DNA from: Cyanobacteria bacterium SZAS LIN-3
Lineage (GTDB): Bacteria > Cyanobacteriota > Vampirovibrionia > Obscuribacterales > Obscuribacteraceae
DNA length: 64,000 bases
Assembly (NCBI GenBank): GCA_018266215.1
Contig: JAFEAV010000020.1
Location: 21,500 to 85,499, forward strand
Direction: 5' to 3'
A program made the translations under genes and the position numbers. This document shows, piece by piece, positions 16,927 through 26,868 of the stretch (position 1 is the first letter of the stretch; every line of letters starts with the position of its first letter). Below the pieces are notes generated by a model, which did not search any database, was not told where the DNA came from, and saw nothing but the letters and a program-made list of their open reading frames with translations.

Positions 16927-19900
16927 CTAGTGATTGACGCCAGGTGCTCCGGCTGCTCCAGGCATTGTTACAATCGGGGGCGGTGCTACACCAGCCGGCA
17001 CCGTAACTTTGCCTATACCGCCGCCAGCACCGCCGGCTCCACCCTTGACTCCGGTAAGCGGTCCAGTGGTGCCGGCGTTACCGCCGTCGCCACCAAACAT
17101 GCCGTTAGCCAGGACGTTGCCGCCGACAACCGTGATGCTGCCGGTCGCGCCAGTGCCAAACTTGACGGTACCGCCCGAGCCACCTTTGCCGCCGGCACCA
17201 CCGGCACCGTTGGCGCCAAGGACACCGCCTATCGCGACAACCGTACCACCGTTGCCTCCCTTACCACCACCGTATCCGGTGAAGGCAGAATTGTTATTTC
17301 CGCCCTGGACGGCCAGTGTGACACCGGTTGTACCGAGGGCCGATTTGATCTGGCCATTACCGGTGGTGGTGAGAGAGATTGTACCGCCGTTTCCAGCCGC
17401 ACCTTCGGCTCCGCCATTACCGGCAGCACCGCCCTTGAGGCCTGTGACACCAGCGTTGCCGCCGTTACCACCATCGCCACCGGCACCACCGGATCCACCG
17501 AGAGCTTCATCGCCATTGGCGGTGATTGTCGCGGCATTACCGGTCGTGACACTGATTGCGCCGCCGTTGCCGCCCTTACTGCCGGCAAAACCGGCCGCAC
17601 CAGCTCCACCGTTAGTCTTGGTGCTGGCACCACTTGTGCCACCAAAACCACCGTGACCATTGGCGGCACCGACCATATCGCCGGCACCACCATTGGCGGT
17701 GAAGTCATTGACGGTAACAGCTCCGCTGGTCGACTTGACCGTGACGTTACCGCCGTTGCCTCCGGCGCCTACAGTGCCACAACCACCACCGGCACCTCCA
17801 ACGGAGGTCGTCGGCACGGCAAACATGACGGTATTGGCGCCACCGCCATTACCACCACCAACTACGCCCCAGACGTTGCTGCCTCCATTGACGGATCCGG
17901 TATTGACTGTGATGGTACCTGTCGCGGTAACCGAGATCTTGCCCCCGGCACCGCCGGCTTCACCGCCGCCGCCCTTGCCACCACTGCCGGATGTACCGGC
18001 GATGGAAGCACCGCCAAGGCCGCCGGCTTTGCCAAGACCGTTATTGTCTCCGCCCTTGGCAGTCAAACCGGAGCCTGTGATGATATTGCCGGACAGCGAT
18101 ATCGAACCGCCGGCACCGGCTGCGCCCTGGAAGCCACCAGCGCCACCGGCTCCACCGCCGGCACCACCAATACCTCCTCGACCGCCTACTCCGGAGTTAG
18201 CAGCAAAGGCCTGATCGCCTCCGCTCGCGTCGATGGACTTGAACATAATCACGCCCAGAGCACCGCCACCGGTAGCGGACATCGTTATCGAGCCGCCTTT
18301 ACCGGCAACTCCGGTGTTGCCACCATTGCCGCCCTTGGCACCGGCCACGCTGGTTGCAGTCAGTGCAGCAGCTTTAGCATTATTGCTGCCGTTGCCACCG
18401 GCTCCACCGTTGCCGCTATTGGCACCACCAGCGGCACTGACGTTGGCCACGTTGATGGATCCATTCTTGGCGGTGATGGCGATTTTGCCGCCATTACCGC
18501 AGGAGCTACCCGTTCCGCCGTTACCACCGGCGCCGAAGTTTCCGTCGCCACCGGAGGCCAGGGCAGTACTCGTAACTACGCTTCCACCGGCACTCATGCC
18601 CGCGTTAACCGAGAGCATTACGGGGTTGGCTGCTGTGCCATTGGCAGTCAAAGTAATGGTGCCGCCGGAAGCACCGGTCGCGCCCTTACCTCCATTGCCG
18701 CCCTTACCGCCCCAGGCACCAACTCCGGCGCCGCCACCGGCCCCGGCCACGCCGGTGTTGCCGGTGCCAACAGCTTCACTGTAGGCGTTGATTGTAAGAG
18801 CCTTGCTGGATGTGACTGTAATCTTGCCACCAGCTCCGGCCGCTCCGGCGTTACCGCCATTGCCTCCATCGCCTGCGGCAGCTCCAGCGCTTCCACCGGA
18901 ACCGGCAGTACCCCCGCTACCAGTTGACAGAGATCCATCAACAAAGAAGCTATCGATGGTGACCTGGCCACCGGTGACAGTTATAGAACCGCCGGCGGCA
19001 CCGGCGCCTCCATTACCACCGTTGGAGCCCTTACCACCATTGCCGCTGAGCGATCCTGTACCACCATTGCCGCCGGTATTACCGGCGCCAGTCATGCTGG
19101 CGTCGGCTGTGAGCATGCCGGTACTGATATTGCCCGTGCCGGCATTGATGACAATCGTGCCACCGCTTACAGCCTTACCGCCACTGCCGGCGTTGCCGCC
19201 GTTGCCACCGTTACCGGTGAAAACAGCACCTCCGCCGATACCACCGAAGCCACCGGCACCGGACTTAAAGGCTTCCGCCCCGACCGAGCCGGCCAGCAAG
19301 ATATCACCGTTATTGCTGTTCAGGGTGATCGAGCCAACTTTACCGTCGGCTCCGCCGTTTCCACCGGCAGCCGCATTACCGCCACCGGTATTACCAGTGC
19401 CACCACTGCCGCCGTTACCGCCGACACCACCTACATCATAAGCACCACTCCAGATTGTTGTCTTCTGCAGAGCGGCCGTGACGATGCCGCCACCAGGAGC
19501 GCTGCCATTTTTAGCAGTAGTGATTACGACATTACCGGAGACACCGGCCGCGCCACCGGCCGCACCGAGGCCGCCGTTGCCGCCTTTACCTGTGGCATTG
19601 CCGCCGAGATTGCCGGCGCCACCGGATCCGCCGCCTCCGGCTTCGGAGACGACCTGAGTCGTACCCAGCGTGATCTTGCCGGAAGCAGTGGTGAGCGTGA
19701 CGTTACCGGACGCACCGCCGAGGCCGCCGGCACCACCAGCGCCGCCGTTTCCACCATTGCCGGCTCCGCCAGTACCACCGGCGCCGCCGACACCGCCTAC
19801 ACCAATAATGGTGGGAGAATTAAATCCGGCATCATTGCCGTAGCTGGCGACATAGCCGCCGACCAGATTCATACCACCCGTACCGGTTTCAGCAAGGGTC

Positions 19901-22434
19901 ACCGCACCACCGGCACCACCGTTGCCGCTCTTACCGCCATTGCCTCCAGTGCCTCCATTACCGGTGGCATTATTGAAGCCATGGCCTCCATCGCCACCAA
20001 GGCCTCCGGCTCCACCTTCGCTGTAAATCCAGCCGGTGGAGTTGATGCCGATACCACCGTTACCGGTGGCAGTCAGCTTGATGATACCGCCCTTACCGCC
20101 GGCACCTCCAGCGCCTCCATTACCGGATGGTCCGGTAGTGGATATGGCACCATCGCCACCGTCGCCGCCGTCTTCACCGTGCGAAACAATATTGCCGATG
20201 ACATTGATGGTTGTACCAGTCAAGGTAATGTCGCCACCGTTGCCGCCCTTACCACCGGCTCCGCCGGAAGTCTTAGCAGGGATTCCGTTACCACCAAAGG
20301 CACCGTCCTTGCCGTAAGCGCTTAAACCACCAATGACATTGATGGAGTTACCGGATACGGTAATGCTACCGGCATTAGCACCGGCAGCGCCGTTGACGGA
20401 GGGCAGGATGGGGAAACCATCGGTTTTGGTGACGCCGCCACCCACGCCGAGCGTAATATTGCCCAGACTGGTGGCTTTGAAGTTGCCTCCACCTGTGGTG
20501 ATGGCGTCCGAGGTAATGGAACCGGCGGTGAGAGTGCCAGGTCCAAAAGATCCGGATGCCAAACCAGTACTGGTGAAGGACATAGAGCCTGTCGGAGTCG
20601 CACTGGTGAGGGTTACGCTGCCGCCGCCAGTTTCACCCGTGCTGGTCACAGGCGACCTGAAATCAATGGCCACACCGGCAGGAGCACCGGCTATCACAGA
20701 GACATTACCGGCCTTACCAAATACGGATTTGGAAGAGAGACTGGTAGTTGGCGCTGTAATTACCTGGCCGCTGCCGGGGGTTGTACCGGCAAAGGCTACC
20801 ATCAAAATGTTGCCGCCGTTTCCAGCAGGGATTGCACCGGCACCGGCATAGCCGCTGGCCGTCGTTATCGAAGCCAGAGCGGCACCACCGGTGGCGGTCA
20901 AGTCGATATGACCGCCTTCGCTGGTGCCGCCGGTAACTTTGAGAGTACCGCCGGGGGTTGGCGTATCAAAGAGCGCCCCGGCGATCAGAGTCAGGTTACC
21001 GCCACTCTTTGTATTGGAAGATGTATCGAGATTGCCGGCATTGCTTTCAATGTCACCACTGGCAATCAAAGAAAGGGGATTGCCATTGGTCCACAGAGGA
21101 CCGGCAGGGGTGATCACAATGTCTCCCATATTGTTGTAGACAAGCGGGTCACCGGATACATCAACCTGACCGAGTTGCAACTGCGCCGTACTGGCACCGA
21201 GGATGACATTACAACCCTGGGCGTTGACGACACCGTTGACCTGACCAAAATTGGTGTAGATATCACCTTTACCGGCACTCAAATTGATCTGCTGCGCCAT
21301 AAGATTGGCATCAATGATATTCAAATTGGCATTGCTGCTGGCAAAATTGATATTACCGTTTGCCGCCTGCCATGTACCGGCACCATCGACATTCAAAGAA
21401 CCGTTGCTGCCGATATTGATATTGCCGTTCGAGGCTGTAATCAAGCCGGTATTGTGTACCACTGGAGCAGTAATGGAGAGATTGTTGAGACTGCTTATCG
21501 TGCCGCTATTCATTAGAGATTGAACGGCATTGAGGGCAACGTCGGCACCGACCAGACCATCGCCGCCGCTGTACGAGCCAATCAATCCGCCGGCACCATT
21601 GAAGATGCGACCGGCGGCAATAGTATCAGTGGCTCCTGCAGATCCGGCGGCAGTGTAGATTGATCCAAAATTGACCAGTCTGCCGGGAAGGTTAAGGGCA
21701 CTGACACTGTCTATGACACTAACGCCCCGAGAGATAGTCATCGAACCGATAGGTCCTCCGACTGCTCCTTCAAGAGCATTGAGGAAATTACCGCTCAAGG
21801 CTATCGAGCCACCGTTAGCCGCACCATTGGCGCCCAGGCTGATACTCTGGGTACCATTTGTCAGCTTCTGCTCAACTGCCACCATTTCAGCGGCGGTAAG
21901 TTTTGAATTTAGCGCTACCAGTTCCTGCCTGCCACCAACATCTATTGTCAGGTTGGCAAAATTGGCCAGGTTACCTGCCAAAAATTTCTGCTGAGTCGAA
22001 GACAAATTGACTATGGCACCGCCATTGGCTGCCATATTTGCATGATGCACTATCGCAGGGTTGCTGTGCATCATCGACCTAAAAACATTCTGCATCACAG
22101 TTGAAGCGCCGGTCGCCTGAAGAGCGGCCGAATTTTGCGCGGCTGCATTGACGGCGGGAACATGCGACGCATGAATCGGAACTGCAGGCATGAAGCTGCC
22201 TGGGAAGGTCGGACCTGCGGCCGAGTTATGATTGAACCAGCCCGATGGAAGGCTCTGCGTCATAAATCCGGGTGCGCGAGAAGGTATGGGCATAGGCATC
22301 GGAGCATTGGCCATGGCCAAAGTAGAACTCAAAGTAATGGTACAGGCCACACCAAGGGCGATACCAATACTAGTACGACCGATACCTGGAAAACTTCTAT
22401 TTGATTTGTAAACTCTGGCCATTTTCATCACCAT
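16927..22434 (-). CDS. Giant glycine-rich PGRS-like exported protein (1835 aa)
   Basis: An 1835-residue protein. A signal sequence (IGIALGVACTITLSSTLAMA, ending near residue 43) precedes a Pro/Met-rich linker. Residues about 130-700 read as beta-helix-like repeats of filamentous haemagglutinin type (NGNINIGSNGSLNVDGAG, LSAGKGDIYTNFG, GGNLTLIAGA). From about residue 715 to the end it is dominated by GGxGGxGG runs (such as GGAGGKGGNGG) interleaved with short strands like ITLTATG or ISVTTG every 40-60 residues. This resembles mycobacterial PE_PGRS domains, in which GGX triplets form packed polyglycine-II helices. No enzymatic motif or SLH anchor is visible, and the tail is APGVNH. It is probably a secreted or surface protein. 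Several nearby ATGs leave the first few residues uncertain. It is divergent from an XRE regulator 269 bases away. Confidence 0.85.
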   Translation of the reverse strand: MVMKMARVYKSNRSFPGIGRTSIGIALGVACTITLSSTLAMANAPMPMPIPSRAPGFMTQSLPSGWFNHNSAAGPTFPGSFMPAVPIHASHVPAVNAAAQNSAALQATGASTVMQNVFRSMMHSNPAIVHHANMAANGGAIVNLSSTQQKFLAGNLANFANLTIDVGGRQELVALNSKLTAAEMVAVEQKLTNGTQSISLGANGAANGGSIALSGNFLNALEGAVGGPIGSMTISRGVSVIDSVSALNLPGRLVNFGSIYTAAGSAGATDTIAAGRIFNGAGGLIGSYSGGDGLVGADVALNAVQSLMNSGTISSLNNLSITAPVVHNTGLITASNGNINIGSNGSLNVDGAGTWQAANGNINFASSNANLNIIDANLMAQQINLSAGKGDIYTNFGQVNGVVNAQGCNVILGASTAQLQLGQVDVSGDPLVYNNMGDIVITPAGPLWTNGNPLSLIASGDIESNAGNLDTSSNTKSGGNLTLIAGALFDTPTPGGTLKVTGGTSEGGHIDLTATGGAALASITTASGYAGAGAIPAGNGGNILMVAFAGTTPGSGQVITAPTTSLSSKSVFGKAGNVSVIAGAPAGVAIDFRSPVTSTGETGGGSVTLTSATPTGSMSFTSTGLASGSFGPGTLTAGSITSDAITTGGGNFKATSLGNITLGVGGGVTKTDGFPILPSVNGAAGANAGSITVSGNSINVIGGLSAYGKDGAFGGNGIPAKTSGGAGGKGGNGGDITLTGTTINVIGNIVSHGEDGGDGGDGAISTTGPSGNGGAGGAGGKGGIIKLTATGNGGIGINSTGWIYSEGGAGGLGGDGGHGFNNATGNGGTGGNGGKSGNGGAGGAVTLAETGTGGMNLVGGYVASYGNDAGFNSPTIIGVGGVGGAGGTGGAGNGGNGGAGGAGGLGGASGNVTLTTASGKITLGTTQVVSEAGGGGSGGAGNLGGNATGKGGNGGLGAAGGAAGVSGNVVITTAKNGSAPGGGIVTAALQKTTIWSGAYDVGGVGGNGGSGGTGNTGGGNAAAGGNGGADGKVGSITLNSNNGDILLAGSVGAEAFKSGAGGFGGIGGGAVFTGNGGNGGNAGSGGKAVSGGTIVINAGTGNISTGMLTADASMTGAGNTGGNGGTGSLSGNGGKGSNGGNGGAGAAGGSITVTGGQVTIDSFFVDGSLSTGSGGTAGSGGSAGAAAGDGGNGGNAGAAGAGGKITVTSSKALTINAYSEAVGTGNTGVAGAGGGAGVGAWGGKGGNGGKGATGASGGTITLTANGTAANPVMLSVNAGMSAGGSVVTSTALASGGDGNFGAGGNGGTGSSCGNGGKIAITAKNGSINVANVSAAGGANSGNGGAGGNGSNNAKAAALTATSVAGAKGGNGGNTGVAGKGGSITMSATGGGALGVIMFKSIDASGGDQAFAANSGVGGRGGIGGAGGGAGGAGGFQGAAGAGGSISLSGNIITGSGLTAKGGDNNGLGKAGGLGGASIAGTSGSGGKGGGGEAGGAGGKISVTATGTITVNTGSVNGGSNVWGVVGGGNGGGANTVMFAVPTTSVGGAGGGCGTVGAGGNGGNVTVKSTSGAVTVNDFTANGGAGDMVGAANGHGGFGGTSGASTKTNGGAGAAGFAGSKGGNGGAISVTTGNAATITANGDEALGGSGGAGGDGGNGGNAGVTGLKGGAAGNGGAEGAAGNGGTISLTTTGNGQIKSALGTTGVTLAVQGGNNNSAFTGYGGGKGGNGGTVVAIGGVLGANGAGGAGGKGGSGGTVKFGTGATGSITVVGGNVLANGMFGGDGGNAGTTGPLTGVKGGAGGAGGGIGKVTVPAGVAPPPIVTMPGAAGAPGVNH

Positions 22435-22703
22435 TTATTGACTTGGTTGTTAAACTGGGCCTATTTTTGCTTCCTATATTCTCCCCCTTCCGACGCTTAA
22501 AAACCTCACCCAGATGGACGATAACCAGGTTTCAACCGTCGTAAAAAGGCCTCATCCGCTCGATGTAGCACTGCCGGAGCAATAAGAATCCAGTTTGCTA
22601 TGCTAGCGAAAGCAGTGTAAGGTTGGTATATCGTCAGTTTGTTGCGGCTAAAGCGTGAACTTAAGCGCTTTTTGAACAGACTTGAGCGATATGGGCTCTG
22701 CAC

Positions 22704-23417
22704 ATGCGAAGAAGTCAATTACATAGCGACACACTGCTCTCACACCTCGGAGACGCCCTGCGCAACCGCCGCGTAGACATCGGTATCACGCAGCAAGAAC
22801 TGGCTAACCGAACGGAACTGCATCGGACCTACATTACCGATGTCGAAACCGGCAAACGCAACATTTCAATCCGTACATACAACAAGCTGACCGAAGCCTT
22901 GCTCTGCGCCATGTCCTTTCCCCTGAGAGAAATGGAACGAACAATGTCTCGAGAGGGCGCAGGTCCCCTGTTCGGTGATAAGGGCGGACTTAGCAAAGGC
23001 AGTATCTTGCTGCGCTTGAAAGACGACTTTTTCCAGAAACTGGAAAATGTTGCTCTTGAACTACAAGTCAAAGCCAGTATGAGCAAAGTGCAAGTAGATG
23101 TAGAAAACTATTCTCGCGACAGAGGCAACTATCCTTACACTATTGCAGCCTTGCGCCTGGCTCTGCATCCACCGATGCCGATCAACCCCTTCACTAAGAA
23201 TAATGAAGAGCCATCAATCGGCTCAGCTGTCAGTGAGGATATCGCAACCAGGGTCCCATCGAAGCTACGACCGGGCGAAATAGAATACAGCCCCCTGAAT
23301 CAAGGCGAAAACTACATAATCCGCGGCGGCGGAGCCGACGGTAATGGACTGGAAGGACACACGATCGGAAGTGTTTATGTACTGTCAGGCAATTTACGAA
23401 CGGACAACCAGCCCTAG
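22704..23417 (+). CDS. XRE-family transcriptional regulator
   Basis: A 237-residue protein with a Cro/C1-type helix-turn-helix at about residues 12-70: LGDALRNRRVDIGITQQELA then HRTYITDVETGKRNISIRT. The remaining 165 residues have no recognisable sensor domain; there is a predicted helical segment (LLRLKDDFFQKLENVALEL) and a glycine-rich end. The domain marks a DNA-binding protein, usually a dimer. It is transcribed away from the giant glycine-rich gene, and the shared 269-base intergenic region is a natural place for it to act. That link is inference. Confidence 0.85.
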   Translation: MRRSQLHSDTLLSHLGDALRNRRVDIGITQQELANRTELHRTYITDVETGKRNISIRTYNKLTEALLCAMSFPLREMERTMSREGAGPLFGDKGGLSKGSILLRLKDDFFQKLENVALELQVKASMSKVQVDVENYSRDRGNYPYTIAALRLALHPPMPINPFTKNNEEPSIGSAVSEDIATRVPSKLRPGEIEYSPLNQGENYIIRGGGADGNGLEGHTIGSVYVLSGNLRTDNQP

Positions 23418-23635
23418 CCTGCTTTTTATTTATCTGGCCGGAAGCATATACCACCACAGCCTTTGCAGTATTGCAGTAGACATCATTGATTTCAGATAGA
23501 TATATGGCAACAGCAAATCGTTGTAGTATCACGGATACGACTTGATTTGAAAATGAGTGATTGGGCTGAGCGCCCTCTACATTTGCCGTTATTCAACCTT
23601 CGTAAATGCTGTCCTCAGGCCCGCGGCGAAGTAAT

Positions 23636-24109
23636 ATGGCAAAACAAACTCAAATTCTCCTCAGTATCTTGCTGCTCCAGACGACCTCTGCAGCTCAGGC
23701 CCAGGCCCCTTACACCAATCCGGCAACAACATTGACCGGAGACAAACAAAACCGACAGCTTTCCGGCATAGCCTCCTGGTATGGTCATCCATTTCACGGC
23801 CGGCGAACGGCATCCGGTCAAATTTATGACATGAACAAACTGACGGCTGCTCATCTTACGCTTCCTCTGGCAACCGAAGTACTGGTCGAGAACAAACGCA
23901 ACGGAAAAAAGGTCGTCATAACGGTCACAGATCGCGGTCCATACATTAAGAACAGGGTACTGGACCTGTCGCGGGCAGCGGCCCAGAAGTTGGGCATGCT
24001 CAAATCCGGCCTGGCCTTTGTCACATATCAAGTCATGTCTCCTCAGCTCCAGCCCCCGCCCCTGAAATTAGTCTGTTCGTCACCCCGGACAAACCTACGC
24101 AGCCACTGA
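23636..24109 (+). CDS. rlpA: RlpA-like double-psi beta-barrel protein
   Basis: A 157-residue exported protein with a leader (QILLSILLLQTTSAAQAQA) and one RlpA-type double-psi beta-barrel: GIASWYGHPFHGRRTASGQ, then YDMNKLTAAHLTLPLATEV, and VTVTDRGPYIKNRVLDLS. The aspartate of TDRGPY, catalytic in lytic RlpA enzymes that cut glycan strands lacking stem peptides, is present, as is the preceding H-TLP segment. There is no SPOR domain, so this is a short version. I chose the ATG at 23636 because it starts the signal peptide; an ATG at 23606 would put a polar run before it. The C-terminus is a short basic tail. Confidence 0.85.
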   Translation: MAKQTQILLSILLLQTTSAAQAQAPYTNPATTLTGDKQNRQLSGIASWYGHPFHGRRTASGQIYDMNKLTAAHLTLPLATEVLVENKRNGKKVVITVTDRGPYIKNRVLDLSRAAAQKLGMLKSGLAFVTYQVMSPQLQPPPLKLVCSSPRTNLRSH

Positions 24110-24149
24110 AGGCCAGGGAACGACAAGAAAAATTTGGCCTGGGGCTCGT

Positions 24150-24183
24150 CCCCCGGGATTAGTAGCACTCATCCCACCGGGGG
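24150..24183 (+). other. Strong GC-rich hairpin between rlpA and the signalling operon
   Basis: CCCCCGG (24150-24156) pairs with CCGGGGG (24177-24183), with GAT/ATC extending the stem inside; a second small hairpin GGGG-CTCGT-CCCC immediately precedes it. There is no T-run. It could be an rlpA terminator of poor type or a leader structure for the operon starting at 24260. Confidence 0.45.
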
Positions 24184-24259
24184 ATGTGGCTTGAAACTCA
24201 ATGCGAGACGATATAACTGGACGGAGGTCCGGGAACTCCCAATTTAAACCGAGGCGACA

Positions 24260-26464
24260 ATGACAGGCAATGACACCAAACCCAAGTCAGTACTGGTTCT
24301 GGATGACGATGTCGCATTTCAGGAGTTAATTGGCGGCCTGCTCAAAGCTCACGGATATGAAGTACTGCCAGCGCGCAGTGCCTCCGAAGCCTCCTTTTTG
24401 CTGGCCGGTCATCAACCCTCCCTTCTCATAGTCGACTACAGGCTGCCGGTCATGGACGGCATGTGCTGGATTTCAAAGTTAAGGGAAAGCGGCAACAACA
24501 CTCCCATTATCTTTGTATCCGGTACCTGGTGCGACGCAAAGACCTTCAACTGGCTGCGAAATATTCTGCATGTCTCCCTGGTCTTTCGCAAACCTATCGA
24601 CCCCCACCTCTTCCTGCAAGCAGTCGAAGACGTCGTACCTCTGGACCATTCGGTCCCCGCCGAAAGTCAGCCTGTGGGTAGCCACGAGTCCTATGCCCAG
24701 GCCGGTTATGAAAAATTTCTGGAAGAAGGCAATTTCGATGAAAACCTGGAAAAGCTTGATGAGCTTATCGGCGCGGCCGGCGACGACCAGGTGGTGATTA
24801 ATGAATTGACTCAGATCCGGCGCAAAGTTAGAACCCAGAGAGCTGTCCACACGGCCCGGGTGCAATACATCGAAAGGATGCCAACGCTCTGGTCGGAACT
24901 TGTTACCGTCACCAGGACTGCGCACAAAAACCTCAAAGATCTCGCCCTGGTGCAAGTGGCAGCCGATGCTGCACACAAGCTCAAAGGCACTTCAGGCTCC
25001 TACGGCCTGACTCATATATCCGAAATTGCCGGACATCTGGAGACATTTCTCAAGAGTATGGACTCCTCCTGTACTATCGAGGAATTGTCGATATATTGGT
25101 CCGAAATAGACCGATTGATCACCGAAGGCGACGAAGTGGTGGCCGGTCTGACAAAGATTGACCTGGACGCCGAGGCGGGCCACGAAGAAAGACTGATCTC
25201 GCTCCTGCTCGTCTCGCCCAATGAGGACTATCACACCCTCACAGCACGCTCGGTGGCCTCCAACATCGACGTCCACCTGGTCAACAGCGCCGCCGGCGCG
25301 ATCACCAGGGCCAGCTCGATGCCCTTTGATGTTGCCGCCATCGACCTGAGCCTGGACGCCCCGGGACTGATTGCACCACTGACGAAAAGTCTGCGGTCGG
25401 TGCGGCAGTACCGCCAGATGCCCTTTATTTTTATTGCCGATCCCCTGCAATACACCAATGTCCCCGAGCTTGTTTACAGCGGCTGTGCGTCACTGCTCGT
25501 GCCGCCGCTGACCGAAGAAGCCCTCGAACGTGCAGTCAGATCTCTGCGCGGAGCCTTCCGTTCGCGCGCACAAAAGATACTCTGCGTAGACGACGATCCG
25601 ATGCTCACATTCTTCCTCACCTGCGTTCTCAAGCAAGAGGGGTTCGAGGTGGAAACACTCAACGAGCCAATACATATATTGGAAAGCCTGGAGCGATTCC
25701 AGCCCGACCTGATCTTGCTCGATGTAATCATGCCCGGCATTAGCGGCTACGAAGTCTGCCGCATGTTGCGCGCACATCCGCAATGGAACCATATACCGGT
25801 CATCTTCCTGACTGTCAAAAATGACATGGACAGCAGAGGCGCGGCCTTCCAGGCCGGTGGCAATGACTTCCTGGCCAAGCCGGTTTTGCCGCAGGAATTA
25901 AGCGCCCGGGTCAATGCTTATGTGGCCGCCGAAGAACATCAAAGAGAGCGCGATCCAAACGGCACGGAAGGCATACTTCCGGTTGATGTGTTCAAGAAAC
26001 AGTCCATACGAATACTTGATCAGTGCAACAAGGAAAATATTCCTGCCTCATTGGCTGTGATCCTGATCGAGGGCTACCATCAGCTCGACGAAAAAAACGG
26101 AGATTACGCCAGGCAGCAAGCGCTTTCCGAACTGGGCGATTTGATTTCCATCCGTTTTAGAACCACCGATATCCGGGGCTCGCTCAAAGACGGCGCCTTT
26201 GCTGTGCTGTTTAAAGGAGAAAGCAGCGCCACCACCACCGGAGCCCTGGAGATGTTGCAGGAAGAGTTTGCCCGCAGCTCCTTCACAAAATCCAGTGGCG
26301 AGCAATTTCACATTGTTTTGAAATTTGCGGTGGCCGATGCCGGAGCGGAAGGACTGACCTTTGATTCTCTCCTGGCAAATGCGGTCATGAAAATCGGCAG
26401 CGCCGAAGATACTTTCGGACCCGCAGCCCTGCGGCAGGAGCTGCAAAGGCAACTAATGTCATGA
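24260..26464 (+). CDS. Multi-domain response regulator (REC-HPt-REC-like-REC-degenerate GGDEF)
   Basis: A 734-residue cytoplasmic signalling protein. Domains in order: receiver 1 (about 10-125; VLVLDDDVAF, LLIVDYRLPVMDG); a histidine phosphotransfer domain with the phospho-acceptor in AHKLKGTSGSYG (His239); a receiver-like segment (about 310-430) that keeps an Asp in AAIDLSLD but has lost the conserved Lys; a complete receiver (about 438-560; ILCVDDDPM, LILLDVIMPGISG, AKPVLP); and a C-terminal GGDEF-like fold in which the signature is replaced by LKDGAF. The last should therefore be inactive as a diguanylate cyclase. It overlaps the next gene by 4 bases (ATGA), so the three genes 24260-29676 are one operon and probably a phosphorelay. 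Confidence 0.88.
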   Translation: MTGNDTKPKSVLVLDDDVAFQELIGGLLKAHGYEVLPARSASEASFLLAGHQPSLLIVDYRLPVMDGMCWISKLRESGNNTPIIFVSGTWCDAKTFNWLRNILHVSLVFRKPIDPHLFLQAVEDVVPLDHSVPAESQPVGSHESYAQAGYEKFLEEGNFDENLEKLDELIGAAGDDQVVINELTQIRRKVRTQRAVHTARVQYIERMPTLWSELVTVTRTAHKNLKDLALVQVAADAAHKLKGTSGSYGLTHISEIAGHLETFLKSMDSSCTIEELSIYWSEIDRLITEGDEVVAGLTKIDLDAEAGHEERLISLLLVSPNEDYHTLTARSVASNIDVHLVNSAAGAITRASSMPFDVAAIDLSLDAPGLIAPLTKSLRSVRQYRQMPFIFIADPLQYTNVPELVYSGCASLLVPPLTEEALERAVRSLRGAFRSRAQKILCVDDDPMLTFFLTCVLKQEGFEVETLNEPIHILESLERFQPDLILLDVIMPGISGYEVCRMLRAHPQWNHIPVIFLTVKNDMDSRGAAFQAGGNDFLAKPVLPQELSARVNAYVAAEEHQRERDPNGTEGILPVDVFKKQSIRILDQCNKENIPASLAVILIEGYHQLDEKNGDYARQQALSELGDLISIRFRTTDIRGSLKDGAFAVLFKGESSATTTGALEMLQEEFARSSFTKSSGEQFHIVLKFAVADAGAEGLTFDSLLANAVMKIGSAEDTFGPAALRQELQRQLMS

Positions 26465-26868
26465 GATACACCGATAGCATTAAGAATGTCCTGCTCGTGG
26501 ACGATGACACGAATATCACCTTTTTGACCAAGATCGCTCTCAACGAACTGACAGACTGGAAAATAGAAGTTGTCGAATCCGGTGCAAAAGCTCTAAAACT
26601 GGTAGAGACATTCACCCCGGATCTGATCCTGCTCGATGCAATGATGCCCGAGATGGACGGACGTGCAACATATACAAAATTGAGAGAAATGAATTGGCTC
26701 AATTCCACCTATGTCATATTTATCACAGCCAAAGTCCAGGCCGATGAAGTAGACCAATTTCGCGCTCTGGGAGCAGAGGGCGTTATCACAAAGCCTTTCG
26801 ATCCGATTTGCCTGGTAGATACAATCGAAGAAGTCATAACACAGTCAAAACTAAATGCGGTGAAGTAA
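26461..26868 (+). CDS. Single-domain CheY-like response regulator
   Basis: A 135-residue stand-alone receiver. The acidic pocket VLLVDDDTN, the phospho-acceptor Asp59 in LILLDAMMPEMDG, the Thr in VIFITAK and the Lys in ITKPFDP are all present. With no output domain it should act as a phosphoryl shuttle or by direct protein contact. The start ATG overlaps the upstream stop (ATGA), and its own TAA is immediately followed by the ATG of the kinase gene, indicating tight translational coupling in the operon. Confidence 0.92.
   Translation: MRYTDSIKNVLLVDDDTNITFLTKIALNELTDWKIEVVESGAKALKLVETFTPDLILLDAMMPEMDGRATYTKLREMNWLNSTYVIFITAKVQADEVDQFRALGAEGVITKPFDPICLVDTIEEVITQSKLNAVK

Noticed and set aside
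16930..18927. Long plus-strand open frames opposite the giant glycine-rich gene (up to 665 codons, Thr/Gly- or Pro-rich)
   Set aside because: They are mirror images of GGX codon repeats on the minus strand. Several frames are open at once, none has a ribosome site or signal peptide, and the minus-strand product has a clear leader and terminator.
16927..22434. Regular repeats in the glycine-rich gene as a CRISPR or satellite array
   Set aside because: Repeat units vary in length and sequence, keep one reading frame throughout and lack unique spacers.
22506..22718. Minus-strand 70-codon frame between the giant gene and the XRE gene
   Set aside because: Basic, feature-poor product within the likely promoter region of two divergent genes; no ribosome site.
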